The notes below the pieces were generated by a model. The model had not been told where the DNA came from. It worked only from the letters and a program-made list of their open reading frames with translations, and did not search any database. A DNA stretch of 64,000 bases from Nematostella vectensis (Eukaryota; Cnidaria; Anthozoa; Actiniaria; Edwardsiidae), in NCBI RefSeq assembly GCF_932526225.1, contig NC_064047.1, forward strand, positions 9,599,994-9,663,993, in the 5' to 3' direction. The position numbers were made by a program, and so were the translations under genes. Position 1 is the stretch's first letter. The number at the start of each line of letters is the position of its first letter. Of the stretch, positions 10,801 to 25,700 are shown piece after piece.

Positions 10801-13800
10801 CGCGTTTTCCAGGTTTTTCCGTCATGTCCTTATTCACTGAATTACATCAAATTCGATTAGATTGATTACATAATTTGTTACCTGCAAGCTTGAAACCCCA
10901 AGCTAACCTTGACCCCCCTCCCTTCTATTATCGAATTAAAATATAGTTCGCTCCTTCCTGGTACCGCATTCATACTCCACCTGAATTTAATCCGCCTTTT
11001 CATGTCCTTTGCTATAGTTGCATGTTTCCCGTAAAGGGGCTTGCGCATGTCAAACTCCACCTCCGCGATGTTTGTTGTCTCCTTAAGTTGAACCCATGTC
11101 GGATGCGTTTTTACTTCAGTAGGTCCGCCAAGGCCGAGTTCACACGACGGGGAACCGGGGCCGATAACGATTTCGTTCGATAAATTAGGATTCTGGAATT
11201 TAACATAAAAATAAAATAGAAGCTTAATTGCTAATAAATGTCCGCTATCTTTAAAAACTACTTACTAGAAAGTCATATGTACTAACCCCAGTAATAACAA
11301 AGAAGTTTTTGATAGTCCAAATAAATATTTATGTTTAAAGACCCTCAAAATTCATAAGGGAGAGATATTTTGTTGCGGACTTCGTCTTAATTTGAAGCAT
11401 ACCTCACTCAAGTAGATTTCTACCGCTCGCTCTAGGCTCTTTCTTGTTTTTCTGATCTTTATTTCCAACGCTTTGCGACTTTTAAATTTGCATTTTTTAT
11501 CTAGCTCCATACTTAGAGCAGCCCTGTCGCACCCTTTGCCTGAGTACTTCTCAGGGAACAATTCGCCCGCGCGAAAATTGACGAGTTCTGTGATGCTCCC
11601 CAAATGGAACTTGTATGCTTTGGGATATTTGGGGATGCTGGCTAACCATTCCTGCAGATCAGACATCAAGCAAATGACATTAGGTAAACCATGATGGTAT
11701 CGAAAGGGTATGGCGATGGAAGGTGGTGGTGATGGTGATGGTGGTGGTGGTGGTGACGGTGATGGTGACGGTGATGTGATGGTGATGGTGATGGTGATGG
11801 TGATGGTGATGGTGATGGTGATGGTGATAGTGATGGTGATGGTGATGGTGATGGTGATGGTGATGGTGATGGTGATGGTGATGGTGATGGTGATGGTGAT
11901 GGTGATGGTGATGGTGGCGGTGATTATGATGGTGGTGGTGATGGTGATGGTGGTGGTGATGGTGATGGTGATGGTGATGGTGATGGTGATGGTGATGGTG
12001 ATGGTGATGGTGATGGTGATGGTGATGGTGATGGTGATGGTGATGGTGGTGGTGATGGTGATGGTGATGGTGATGGCAATGGTGATGGTGATGGTGATGG
12101 TGTTGATGATGGTGATGGTGGTGGTGTTGATGGTGATGGTGTTGGTGATGGTGATGGTGATGGTGATGGTGATGGTGTTGGTGATGGTGATGGTGATGGT
12201 GATGGTGATGGTGATGGTGATGGTGATGGTGATGGTGATGTTGATGGCGATGGCGATGGCGATGGTGATGATAGCGATGGTGATGGTGATGGTGATGATG
12301 ATGATGATGGTGGTGGTGATGGTGGTGGTGATGGTGATGGTGATGGTGATGGCAATGGTGATGGTGATGGTGATGGTGATGGTGATGGTGATGGTGATGG
12401 TGATGGTGATGGTGATGGTGATGGTGATGGTGATGGTGATGGCAATGGTGATGGTGATGGTGATGGTGATGGTGATGGTGATGGTGTTGGTGATGGTGAT
12501 GGTGATAGCAATGGTGATGGTGATGGTGACGGTGGTGGTGATGGTGATGGTGATGGTGATGGTGATGGTGATGGTGATGGTGATGGTGTTGGTGATGGTG
12601 ATGGTGATGGTGATGGTGATGGTGATGGTGATGGTGATGGTGATGGTGATGGTGATGGTGATGGTGATGGTGATGGTGATGGTGATGGTGATGGTGATGG
12701 CGATGGAAGGTGGTGGTGATGGTGATGGTGATGGTGTTGGTGATGGTGATGGTGATGGCGATGGAAGGTGGTGGTGGTGATGGTGATGGTGATGGTGATG
12801 GTGATGGTGATGGTGTTGGTGATGGTGATGGTGATGGTGATGGTGATGGTGATGGTGATGGTGATGGTGATGGTGATGGTGATGGTGATGGTGATGGTGA
12901 TGGTGATGGTGATGGTGATGGTGATGGTGATGGTGATGGTGATGGTGATGGTGATGGTGATGGTGATGGTGATGGTGATGGTGATGGTGATGGTGATGGT
13001 GATGGTGATGGTGATGGTGATGGTGGTGGTGATGGTGATGATGGTGATGGTGATGGTGATGGCGATGGAAGGTGGTGGTGATGGTGATGGTGATGGTGTT
13101 GGTGATGGTGATGGTGATGGTGATGGTGATGGTGATGGTGCTGGTGATGGTGATGGTGATGGTGATGGTGATGGTGATGGTGATGGTGATGGCGATGGAA
13201 GGTGGTGGTGATGGTGATGGTGATGATGATGATGATGGTGATGGTGATGGTGATGGCAATGGTGATGGTGATGGTGATGGTGATGGTGATGGTGTTGGTG
13301 GTGGTGATGGTGATGGTGATGGTGATGGTGATGGTGTTGGTGATGGTGATGGTGATGGTGATGGTGATGGTGATGGTGATGGTGATGGTGATGGTGTTGG
13401 TGATGGTGATGGTGGTGGTGTTGATGGTGATGGTGTTGGTGATGGTGATGGTGATGGTGATAGCAATGGTGGTGGTGATGGTGATGGTGATGGTGGTGAT
13501 GGTGATGGTGATGGTGATGGTGATGGTGATGGTGATGGTGGCGGTGATTATGATGGTGGTGGTGATGGTGATGGTGGTGGTGATGGTGATGGTGATGGTG
13601 ATGGTGATGGTGATGGTGATGGTGATGGTGATGGTGATGGTGATGGTGATGGTGATGGTGATGGTGATGGTGATGGTGGTGGTGATGGTGATGGTGATGG
13701 TGATGGCAATGGTGATGGTGATGGTGATGGTGTTGGTGATGGTGATGGTGGTGGTGTTGATGGTGATGGTGTTGGTGATGGTGATGGTGATGGTGATGGT

Positions 13801-16800
13801 GATGGTGATGGTGATGGTGATGGTGATGGTGATGGTGATGGTGATGGTGATGGTGATGGTGATGGTGATGTTGATGGCGATGGCGATGGCGATGGTGATG
13901 ATAGCGATGGTGATGGTGATGGTGATGATGATGATGATGGTGGTGGTGATGGTGGTGGTGATGGTGATGGTGATGGTGATGGCAATGGTGATGGTGATGG
14001 TGATGGTGATGGTGATGGTGATGGTGATGGTGATGGTGATGGTGATGGTGATGGTGATGGTGATGGTGATGGTGATGGTGATGGTGTTGGTGGTGGTGAT
14101 GGTGATGGTGATGGTGATGGTGATGGTGATGGTGATGGTGATGGTGATGGTGATGGTGATGGTGATGGTGATGGTGATGGTGATGGTGATGGTGATGGTG
14201 GTGGTGATGGTGATGATGGTGATGGTGATGGTGATGGCGATGGAAGGTGGTGGTGATGGTGATGGTGATGGTGTTGGTGATGGTGATGGTGATGGTGATG
14301 GTGATGGTGATGGTGATGGTGATGGTGATGGTGATGGTGATGGTGATGGTGATGGTGATGGTGGTGGTGATGGTGATGATGGTGATGGTGATGGTGATGG
14401 CGATGGAAGGTGGTGGTGATGGTGATGGTGATGATGATGATGATGGTGATGGTGATGGCAATGGTGATGGTGATGGTGATGGTGATGGTGATGGTGATGG
14501 TGATGGTGATGGTGATGGTGTTGGTGGTGGTGATGGTGATGGTGATGGTGATGGTGATGGTGTTGGTGATGGTGATGGTGATGGTGATGGTGATGGTGAT
14601 GGTGTTGGTGATGGTGATGGTGGTGGTGTTGATGGTGATGGTGTTGGTGATGGTGATGGTGATGGTGATAGCAATGGTGGTGGTGATGGTGATGGTGATG
14701 GTGGTGATGGTGATGGTGATGGTGTTGGTGATGGTGATGGTGATGGTGGTGATGGTGTTGGTGGTGGTGATGGTGATGGTGATGGTGATGGTGATGGTGA
14801 TGGTGTTGGTGATGGTGATGGTGATGGTGATGGTGATGGTGATGGTGATGGTGATGGTGATGGTGATGGTGATGGTGTTGGTGATGGTGATGGTGGTGGT
14901 GTTGATGGTGATGGTGTTGGTGATGGTGATGGTGTTGGTGATGGTGATGGTGATGGTGATGGTGTTGGTGATGGTGATGGTGGTGGTGATGGTGATGGTG
15001 ATGGTGATGGTGGTGATGGTGATGGTGATGGTGTTGGTGATGGTGATGGTGATGGTGATAGCAATGGTGGTGGTGATGGTGATGGCAATGGTGATGGTGG
15101 TGGTGATGGTGGTGGTGATGGTGGTGGTGGTGGTGATGGTGATGGTGATGGTGATGGTGATGGTGATGGTGGTGGTGGTGGTGATGGTGATGGTGATGGT
15201 GATGGTGATGGTGTTGGTGATGGTGATGGTGATGGTGATGGTGATGGTGATGGTGATGGTGATGGTGTTGGTGATGGTGATGGTGATGGTGTTGGTGATG
15301 GTGATGGTGGTGGTGTTGATGGTGATGGTGTTGGTGATGGTGATGGTGTTGGTGATGGTGATGGTGTTGGTGGTGGTGATGGTGATGGTGATGGTGATGG
15401 TGTTGTTGATGGTGATGGTGATGGTGATGGTGATGGTGATGGTGATGGTGATGGTGATGGTGATGGTGATGGTGATGGTGATGGTGGTGGTGTTGATGGT
15501 GATGGTGTTGGTGATGGTGATGGTGATGGTGATGGTGATGGTGATGGTGATGGTGATGGTGATGGTGATGGTGATGGTGTTGGTGATGGTGATGGTGGTG
15601 GTGTTGATGGTGATGGTGTTGGTGTTGGTGATGGTGATGGTGATGGTGATGGTGATGGTGATGGTGATGGTGATGGTGATGGTGATGGTGATGGTGATGG
15701 TGATGGTGATGGTGATGGTGATGGTGATGGTGATGGTGATGGTGATGGTGATGGTGATGGTGGTGGTGTTGATGGTGATGGTGTTGGTGATGGTGATGGT
15801 GATGGTGATGGTGATGGTGATGGTGATGGTGATGGTGATGGTGTTGGTGATGGTGATGGTGGTGGTGTTGATGGTGATGGTGTTGGTGGTGTTGATGGTG
15901 TTGGTGATGGTGATGGTGATGGTGTTGGTGATGGTGATGGTGATGGTGATGGTGATGGTGATGGTGATGGTGATGGTGATGGTGATGGTGTTGGTGATGG
16001 TGATGGTGATGGCAATGGTGATGGTGATGGCAATGGTGGTGGTGATGGTGATGGTGATGGTAGTGGTGATGGTGATGGTGATGGTGATGGTGATGGTGAT
16101 GGTGATGGTGATGGTGATGGTGATGGTGTTGGTGATGGTGATGGTGATAGCAATGGTGATGGTGATGGTGATGGTGATGGTGATGGTGATGGTGATGGTG
16201 ATGGTGATGGTGATGGTGATGGTGATGGTGATGGTGATGGTGATGGTGATGGTGGTGGTGTTGATGGTGATGGTGTTGGTGATGGTGATGGTGATGGTGA
16301 TGGTGATGGTGATGGTGATGGTGATGGTGATGGTGATGGTGATGGTGATGGTGATGGTGATGGTGATGGTGATGGTGATGGTGATGGTGATGGTGATGGT
16401 GGTGGTGATGGTGATGGTGATGGTGATGGTGATGGTGATGGTGATGGTGATGGTGATGGTGATGGTGGTGGTGTTGATGGTGATGGTGTTGGTGATGGTG
16501 ATGGTGATGGTGATAGCAATGGTGGTGATGGTGATGGTGATGATGGCAATGGTGATGGTGATGGCAATGGTGATGGTGATGGTGATGGTGATGGTGGCGG
16601 TGATTATGATGGTGGTGGTGATGGTGATGGTGATGGTGGTGGTGATGGTGATGGTGATGGTGATGGTGATGGTGATGGTGATGGCAATGGTGATGGTGAT
16701 GGCAATGGTGATGGTCATGGCAGTGGTGATGGCAGTGGTGATGATGGTGATGGTGATTGTGATGGTGATGGTGATGGTGATGGTGATGGTGATGGTGATG

Positions 16801-19694
16801 GTGATGGTGATGGTGATGGTGATGGTGTTGGTGATGGTGATGGTGATGGTGATGGTGATGGTGATGGTGATGGTGGTGGTGTTGATGGTGATGGTGATGG
16901 TGTTGGTGATGGTGATGGTGATGGTGATGGTGATGGTGATGGTGATGGTGATGGTGATGGTGATGGTGATGGTGATGGTGATGGTGATGGTGATGGTGAT
17001 GGTGATGGTGATGGTGATGGTGATGGTGATGGTGATGGTGATGGTGATGGTGATGGTGACGGTGACGGTGTCGGTGACGGTTTCGGTGACGGTGACGGTG
17101 ATGGTAAAGGTGATGGTGTTGGTGTTGGTGATTGTGACGGTGACTGATGGTGATGGTGATGGTGATGGTGATGGTGACAGTGACAGTGACGGTGGTGTTG
17201 GTGGTGACGGTGACGTGGACGGCGATGGCGATGGCGATGGCGATGGCGATGGCGCATCAGATCATCATAACATGAGTGCGAATGCACTAAGAAATTACGC
17301 TATTTTTTTTCCAAACTTGCGCGCAACAACAACAACAACAAAACTTTTCCAGCGCTTACTAAGAAACCAAAAAAGTTATATGTCAGAAAGGCCTTATTTT
17401 TTCTGTGCTTATTTTAGCATGAGCTCTCAACTCAAAATCGCCCATTAAGGTGGTTGCAATGATGGCGACGATCAAGCTGATAATGATGATGATGATTATA
17501 ATGATTAGTGATGATAATCTTTATAGTAGGTGCTTATGGTGGAAGTGATAAAATATTGAAGATAGTAACACACCTTTAGCTCGTTCTTGAACAGAGGAGT
17601 GCCTTCATCGGCAATGACAGCAGCAATCTCGTGACTTCCTCCTTGAACAACAATCGAAGATGCGGAGTATTTATTCTCTGATTTTTCGGTTTTCCCTTCT
17701 TTAGATGAGTACTTAACACCACCGCTTGTAAACAAGCCTTTGTACTCCGCTTCCATGACAACGGACGCTTCCTCTTTTGATGCTATTGAGGTGCCTTGGA
17801 GGGTTTTCCTGAACTCGAGCTGCCCACCGAACTTTGCAGACTTGACATAGTGGGTCCCCCAGCGAAGGATGAAGTCCTCTGCAATGCGTTACAAGAAGAG
17901 GGTCAAAGAAAAGAGAATTATAGTTTAAACACTTCTTAACTAAATTTGAGAAGTTTGAAAATACAAAGGTCATCTCCAACCGTAATTTAATGTTTCATTT
18001 TTAAACTATGATGATTTGGGAAAAAGTATTATTACTGTATTATTTTCCAATATTTTGCGAAATCCCGCCGGTGATTTCCCAACCTCGTTCCCAGGGTCTT
18101 CTGGGTAATACGCAATATTGAAAACTACCCATAAGGCGCTGGGGACGAGGTTGGCGATTTCCAACAGCTCAATTGCCTACTGTCTTCCGTCATTCAAAAT
18201 CCTTAAAGAGTTTTTATTGGCCAGCACTGAAATGGTTTCCAATCATGTCACTTCTCCGCAAGCACTGACCAATTAAAAAGTATCACAAATGCGATACCGT
18301 TAGTTCGGATGACAGAAGCCAGAAAAGTAACGGTTCGCCACTTGGAAATTGATGAAAATGAAAAGTTCGATGAAAATGAAAACAGCAGTAAGCAACCTCC
18401 AGGTTTTTCCACGAGAGTTCGCAACATATTAAAAATCGCAGTAAGCAGGCTCTTATAACAACTAAGTATCAAGAGGCCTAGTAAAAAAGATAACAACTAT
18501 TGCAAACAATCGTTTTGCCTTTTTTAATAGTAACAGTTACTTACGAAAAGCCCTGGCTTCATTGGAATTCGAATATGATTCAGGTAAGTCTAAAAACTCT
18601 TTGAGAAAGGACTGGCTGAGGTCTGATGGCTTTACTTCGTCCTTGAAAATCTCATATCTGGAAAAAAAGCAATACATTATTTTGAAGACTATAGAATTTG
18701 AAAATCAAAACTAGCCATATCTATGGCAATAACGCTGATGATGATGCTGATGCTGAGATAACGACAACAAAGTTCCAAATGTGTTGGAACATGTCAACAT
18801 AATGAAATGATAATGGTAATTAACAATGAGGGATGGCGTTGTTGCTGCTGGATTGGCATTGTATAATTAATAATAAAATCAGTGCAGGGCCGAAGCAGGG
18901 GGAGGGAAGGAAGGGGACAGTATTTCTTAAAGATATAAGGATATGACGAGTAGTGGCGTCACTTTAGTGCCCAGGAACATCTTTATGTGTTTGAATTGTG
19001 CGACCAAAAATTTCATGCCCTGCCACGGTCATGTTCTGATGATGGTTCTGATGATGGTGATGATGGTCACTGTGCGAAAAGCCGAGTGTTCGGGCCCGGG
19101 TTCGTCTGAATACGGACTGACATACTTAAAGTATTCAAGGATTTTTTGTAAATTTTTAAACCCGATTGTCGTCACGTCACTCTAGAGTATGAAACTTGAA
19201 TCCGCCGCGTTTTTCCGAATTCCAATGCATACTCCCTTGAAAGACTTCAGATATTAAAATGGTAAAGATTGAACACAAGCAGTATTGCAGCAGCTTACTC
19301 GCACAGGCCCGTAGCTAGGGGGGGCTCGGGGGTTCGGACGAAACCCTCCCTCCCCACCCAGCTTGAAGATTCGCTCAGAACAAACAAAAATATATAACGT
19401 TAAGCTGGAGATATACCGTGCACATCAATATATTATTAAAATGACTATAAAAATCTTTTTATAATAATTTTTTTTATTATTATCGATATATGTTAAAAAG
19501 CACCATTTTAATAACATTTTCTATACAAGATTGATTTACCTAATGTAAAAAGGCGAGGAGAGGGGTATACCGGAAATTTGTTCCTCTGAAATGGAAAAAA
19601 AAAGGAACCACCCCAACCCTGGCTACGGGCGTGTCGCAACGTCCGAATTTCTTACGTATGCTTGCGTGCTCGGTTTGAAACCGTGACGTGATGG

Positions 19695-19734
<40 letters not shown>

Positions 19735-19735
19735 A

Positions 19736-19769
<34 letters not shown>

Positions 19770-22700
19770 CGACGATGATGATGGTGATGGTGATATTTTT
19801 TTTTTACCTTGTAACATCGATGTCGAAGATAGACAGATACTGCTGTGTGTTGGAGCTCTCAGAGGTTCCCCAAGCTTTCTTGACTCCACCATAGAAAAAT
19901 AAGAAAGACCCCGAGACTCCAGCTTCCTTCTGCAGGAAACTCTGATACTCGGATCGTGACGAGAACGTGTACATGTGGGCGGACGTGTCGTAGATGCCGT
20001 GGACGTTCATCGTGTCGGGAACCTGGTCATCGTCGTAGCTGGACAAGAAATTAAAGGAGATAAGAAGGAAAAGAGGTTATTTTGTCATGCTTTCCTAATG
20101 CTGTAATCATTTGGTCCCCAAATATGGGGGGGGGGGGCTTGCTACTGCTCTGGTAATAGTATATATAACAGCGCTGCACACAGAGCCGTAAAAGGCCACG
20201 TAAGATCGGGGGGCACAATACAGAAACATTAAGATAATACTAAGGGGCACAGCCACACCCCAACTGGTCATTTCCTTTTCTTTTTGAAGATATTATGGGG
20301 GGGGGGGGGAGTAGATGGCCCCATTGCCACACCCCTTGCCCTGGTACACCTCTCTTATTCCCCATTTCATCCGTGGACGTGGTATGAGCTGCTCTATTCC
20401 AGTAAAAGGATCCCTTTACTACTCTCATGGAAGAGAGGGCCTCTCCACCTTTCCCGTTTTCGACCAGTCATAATGGGCTTCGTTCGACGCAATAAAAATT
20501 AAACAAAATTGACCCAGAACAAGCTTGTGGAAAATTTTAAATAATGATTTTTTATAAAGTCTTAAAAGTTGCCCAGCTTCTAAAATTTTCTCATAATATC
20601 GTACTTACTATATTTTGGAAGTTTGCATACATATTTTAAAAAAAGCCAAATAAACAGGATTGGCTGAGGGGGGGTGCCCAGGTATCATATGGTAAAAGAA
20701 TGGTATTTGAAGATTCCTTAATAAGAAATGACCCACTTTTTGGCCGCGAATAGGGGGGGGGGGGGGGGGGGGGGGGGGTTCGTGTACACTCCTGTACGCG
20801 CCTGTTAAATCTTGGATGTAGTTTATAAAAACCTTCTATAAACTCGTCCATCAGATTTGTGTATACACTTTTTTTATAAACCTTTTCTATAAGAACGTCC
20901 ACCCTGAAATTTCAACAAATTTTAAGAACATGCTATGAACATGCCTAGGCGTTCTAAAATGCAGAATCAAATTGTGGTCATAGTAACAAACTTATTATTG
21001 CTATTGATCATTTGTGTAATTCTGGTCCTTATAGTTCATTGGGTATTATATTTTTTTATACACTTAAATTTAATAACAACGTTAAGAACATATTCAGCCT
21101 TAAAATGCCAAAAAATAAGAACGGTCTAGCCTCAAGTGAAAATTAGACGTTCTTATAAAAAAAATTTAGTTCAGAAAGTTTTAAAACTGTTTCAAATTTG
21201 GACACAGGAAGTTCTGTACTATACACAAAGTTGACACTAATATCTATTTCCTTTCGTGGTGGTGGTGGGGAGAATGGACTTACTAGGATTGTCCTGCACA
21301 TAGCTCCTATCATGCTCATCTTTCTTGACTCAGGGCTGAACTCCCCACCCCCTCACGCCCCCCGCCCACCCCACCATCACCTTAGCCAAAATCTAGATCC
21401 CCTCCTGGGGCTTGTTTGTTGAAACACCCGAGAATTCTCAGGCACGAAAACGATTTATTTCTTAAATTTGAAAAGCTTGCTACAGTTGCTAATTCCTTTA
21501 AAATTTATGGTATCTAAACGTGTTGAAATATTGTCAAACATTGTATTTTACCACAAAGATTCATGTAAAGGATGATTCTCTTTATAGATTTATAGATTTT
21601 GATCTTTCCCGAACTTCTCGGGCCCGAAAAACACATGTCTTAAATATTAAGAAAGTTCTCGGGACCCCTCAGTCACCCGAGACTTTTCGGGTAACTTTTT
21701 GGCTTAATCAAAACTTCGAAAATAGCTCTTTTGAGCGTAATCATTTAGAATATGAACCAAGAGGAAGTTCAAACTGTTCTAAATCATGAAATCGGTTCTC
21801 AAAAAGGAAAACATGCGAAATTTTGGGCAAAAATGCAAAATAAAGTTTTCGGGCCCGAGAATTCTCGGGTGTTTCGAGAAACGGGCGCCTGGTGTGACTT
21901 ACTAGGAATGTCCTCCACAACTCCTCTGTATGATGCTCATCTTCCTGGACTCAGGGCTGAACTCTCCTTTGCCGTCAAACCCAACACCAATAAACGCAGC
22001 TCCATCAATCATGTTCTGTTACAAAGCATTCGTATCTTTTAAAATGGTTAATCGTGCAATTTGATTGGCCTTCCCTTGCCCCTTGCTCACACCAGGACTC
22101 CCCTTATTACGGGGGCAGGCCTTGGTTAACATGGTTAAGTGTAACCTTATTTAACGCCCAAAAGCCCCTGCAAACTGGCTTTTGTGTCACGTGCCACTTG
22201 GGCTTGTGCTCGGACTTCCTAAATTCACCCCCCCCCCCCCCCCCCCCCCTTCCCCCGTAATTTTCAGTTCCCTGCGCTGGAATAGAAGGTTTGTTACTGG
22301 GAAACCTGTGGTAGCCCACCGTTTTTTTTTTTCGTCCAAGGCGTTTAAACATCTCAATGCAGAAGACTTGGAAGATTCCGAGTGCCCAATATGAGTACCC
22401 AGACACTAGAAATGACATTTTGGATCACAAGACCTAAGACAAGCATTATCGCCTTCCATGCCACGCAGGCTAAAAATGTCCTTGTGTGCCCGATCTCCGC
22501 GACGCCCTGGGTCCCTGAGGATGGTTCACCAGAATATTTACCTCTTCATGATGCCACATGGAGGGCGGTCAAAGCCATTCTTAAGATATAGCAATTTTCA
22601 AACACCCCCCTAACTCTGGAGAGTGTTTTTATATGCCAGAAAAGTTTTTGTCATACATGTCACAACACAGGTGCCCAAAAATATCGCAGAACCAAATTCA

Positions 22701-25700
22701 ATCCCTCAGGTATCCCAGTCAACCCTGCGCACAGGGTCTTCTTTCTTAAAAAAAAAAAACACACACACACACCTGCTTTTTTTGTTTCAGACTGAAGAGA
22801 GTCTGACGTTAATTAAACTTTTTAATTAAATAAAGCTTTACTTCAAGTAGTTGGGCAGTTATCGTGGTTCTAGCATGCATCTCCTCTCATCCGAAAGAAA
22901 AAAACGTTTTCCTGTGAACGGGGTTCCTGTGGCAAATAGAGGAAAAAATAACGCAGGGGGGAGGGGCGGTACTAGTCTCCCGCCGTACTAAAATCACAAA
23001 CACAGGTATCCCGAATCTGAATAAAGGCCATTACAAAGTAGAGTTGCCTGCGGAGAAGGCAAGCGTGGCTCCGCTATTCTATGGGGTTTTTATAAAGGGT
23101 TTCAAGACTAAGAAATGCTGCTATAGAGGAACGAAAAGTTCGCCTTTTGCCGCTTCTGAAAAAACCTTCCCACTGCTGTAGCTACTGCAGTTAAAGTGTT
23201 AAAATAGAAGTAGTGAGCGTTCACGAAAGGGAGATTTGCCGCCATTTTGGTTGGTCAGGCTTTAGCAATGCGTCTTACTCTGATTGGCTCACCTTCTTTC
23301 CTGAAAAAGGGCATTGCCTTTGGAAAAGCTCATTATATTATTTATAGTATCATAGTTGCATCATCCTAGTGATGGCGGGTTCCTGACACGATAACAGAAC
23401 TGAAGGAGTGAAAAGCTTACCCGACATTGATTCGTAGTTTCTTTGGCGGTGTAACACGGATCCCCGGGTTGATAACCGCTACCAAAGCACCCATTCATGA
23501 GAGCGGGTCCAACAAAGCCGTTGGCGTATGAGTATGGGGGCGGGTCTATCTTTTCTGACGCTTTGCCCTCCGCTTTATTTCCATCATCGTCACTCGACAG
23601 ACCAATCCCATAATGCAATCCGGGTGGTGCAAACATGTCATCGTTTTTCCATCCAACGTCGGGTCTGATGTCCAAGGAAATCTGTGGTTTATATCAGCAC
23701 GAATTAGAACAAGGAAACACTAGAAAGTTCAGGAATTGTGAATTGTGGTATTTTGACTCATTGGAATCTTCGCGCATCAAGAAATTACATTATCCATTCA
23801 CGTTAAGACATTTAATAAGATTTGGCTGACAGAAAGAGGAGTTACAAAGGAGGCGAATTAATAATTTATTATTCTATAACTTACACTATATATGCGATGC
23901 CGGATGAAAACCAATAACTCAGCTACCCAATGCATATAACTAAAAATCAACTTCATGTAATATAATACCATCTAATGTACTTTACTTTATTGATTGATTG
24001 ACTTTCAATATCATGCAAAATTTTGTTATACTCCCACCGCTTTAAGAAATGACAACGCTTTTGCTATCTTTTATAGTTTTCTTAACCCAATTTACGCGGT
24101 CTGCTTGTTTCCTGGGGAAGATTATCTGAGGTGTGACGTAACAGGGAACTTGAAGCTTATATATCTTGAGCTTCCTGTGGGTTAGGGGTTAAGGTGGCTA
24201 GTAGGAGCAGGGAGCCTACCTTTTGCTACAGAAAGTGCACAGAGAGCCCAAAAGCGTAGGAGGTTCTAACTTTTGCTACAGGAAGTGCACAGGAAGCCCA
24301 AAAGCGTAGGAGGTTCTAACTTTTGTTTTAGGAGGTGCACAGGAAGCCCAAAAGCGTAGGAGGTTCTAACTTTTGTTTTAGGAGGTGCACAGGAAGCCCA
24401 AAAGCGTAGGAGGTTCTAACTTTTGTTTTAGGAGGTGCACAGGAAGCCCAAAAGCGTAGGAGGTTCTACCTTTTGCTACAGAAAGTGCACAGGAAGCCCA
24501 AAAGCGTAGGAGGTTCTAACTTTTGTTTTAGGAAGTGCACAGGAAGCCCAAAAGCGTAGGAGGTTCTACCTTTTATTTTAGGAAGTGCACAAGTAGCCCA
24601 AAAGCGTAGGAGGTTCTACCTTTTGTTTTCGGAAGTGCACAGGAGGCCCTAAAGCGTAGGAGGTTCTACCTTTTTTTTAGGAAGTGAACAGGAAGCCCAA
24701 AAGCGTAGGAGGTTATACCTTTTGTTTTAGGAAGTACACAAGGAGCCCAAAAGCGTAGGAGGTTCTAACTTTTGTTTTAGGAGGTGCACAGGAAGCCCAA
24801 AAGCGTAGGAGGTTCTACCTTTTGCTACAGAAAGTGCACAGGAAGCCCAAAAGCGTAGGAGGTTCTAACTTTTGTTTTAGGAAGTGCACAGGAAGCCCAA
24901 AAGCGTAGGAGGTTCTACCTTTTATTTTAGGAAGTGCACAAGTAGCCCAAAAGCGTAGGAGGTTCTACCTTTTGTTTTCGGAAGTGCACAGGAGGCCCTA
25001 AAGCGTAGGAGGTTCTACCTTTTGTTTTAGGAAGTGTAGCACAAGGAGCCTAAAAGCGTAGGAGGTTTTACCTTTTGATTTAGGAAGTGCACAGGGAGCC
25101 CAAAAGCGTAGGAGGTTCAACCTTTTGATTTAGGAAGTACACAAGGAGCCCAAAACCATAGCAGGTTCAACCTTTTGATTTAGGAAGTGCACAGGGAGCC
25201 CAATAGCGTAAAAGGTTCTACCTTTTGATTTAGGAAGTGCACAGGGAGCCCAAAAGCGTAGGAGGTTCTTCCTTTTGTTTTAAGAAGTGCACAGGGAGCC
25301 CAAAAGCGTAGGAAGTTCAACCTTTTGTTTTAGGAAGTGCACAGGGAGCCCAAAAGCGTAGGAGGTTCTACCTTTTGTTTTAGGAAGTACATAGGGAGCC
25401 CAAAAGCGTAGGAGGTTCAACGTTTTGTTTTAGGAAGTGCACAGGGAGCCCAAAAGCGTAGGAGGTTTTACCTTTTGATTTAGGAAGTGCACAGGGAGCC
25501 CAAAAGCTTAGGAGGTTCTACCTTTTGATTTAGGAAGTGCACAGGGAGCCCAAAAGCGTAGGAGGTTCTACCTTTTGATTTAAGAAGTGCACAGGGAGCC
25601 CAAAAGCGTTGGAGGTTCAACCTTTTGTTTTAGGAAGTACACAGGGAGCCCAAAAGCGTAGGAGGTTCTACCTTTAGTTTTAGGAAGTGCACAGGAAGCC

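Noticed and set aside
11352-17448. Very long open frames on both strands (up to about 1500 codons)
   Set aside because: They are the satellite read in all six frames. Only the short unique piece at 11403-11651 (minus) is coding, as MACPF exon 8.
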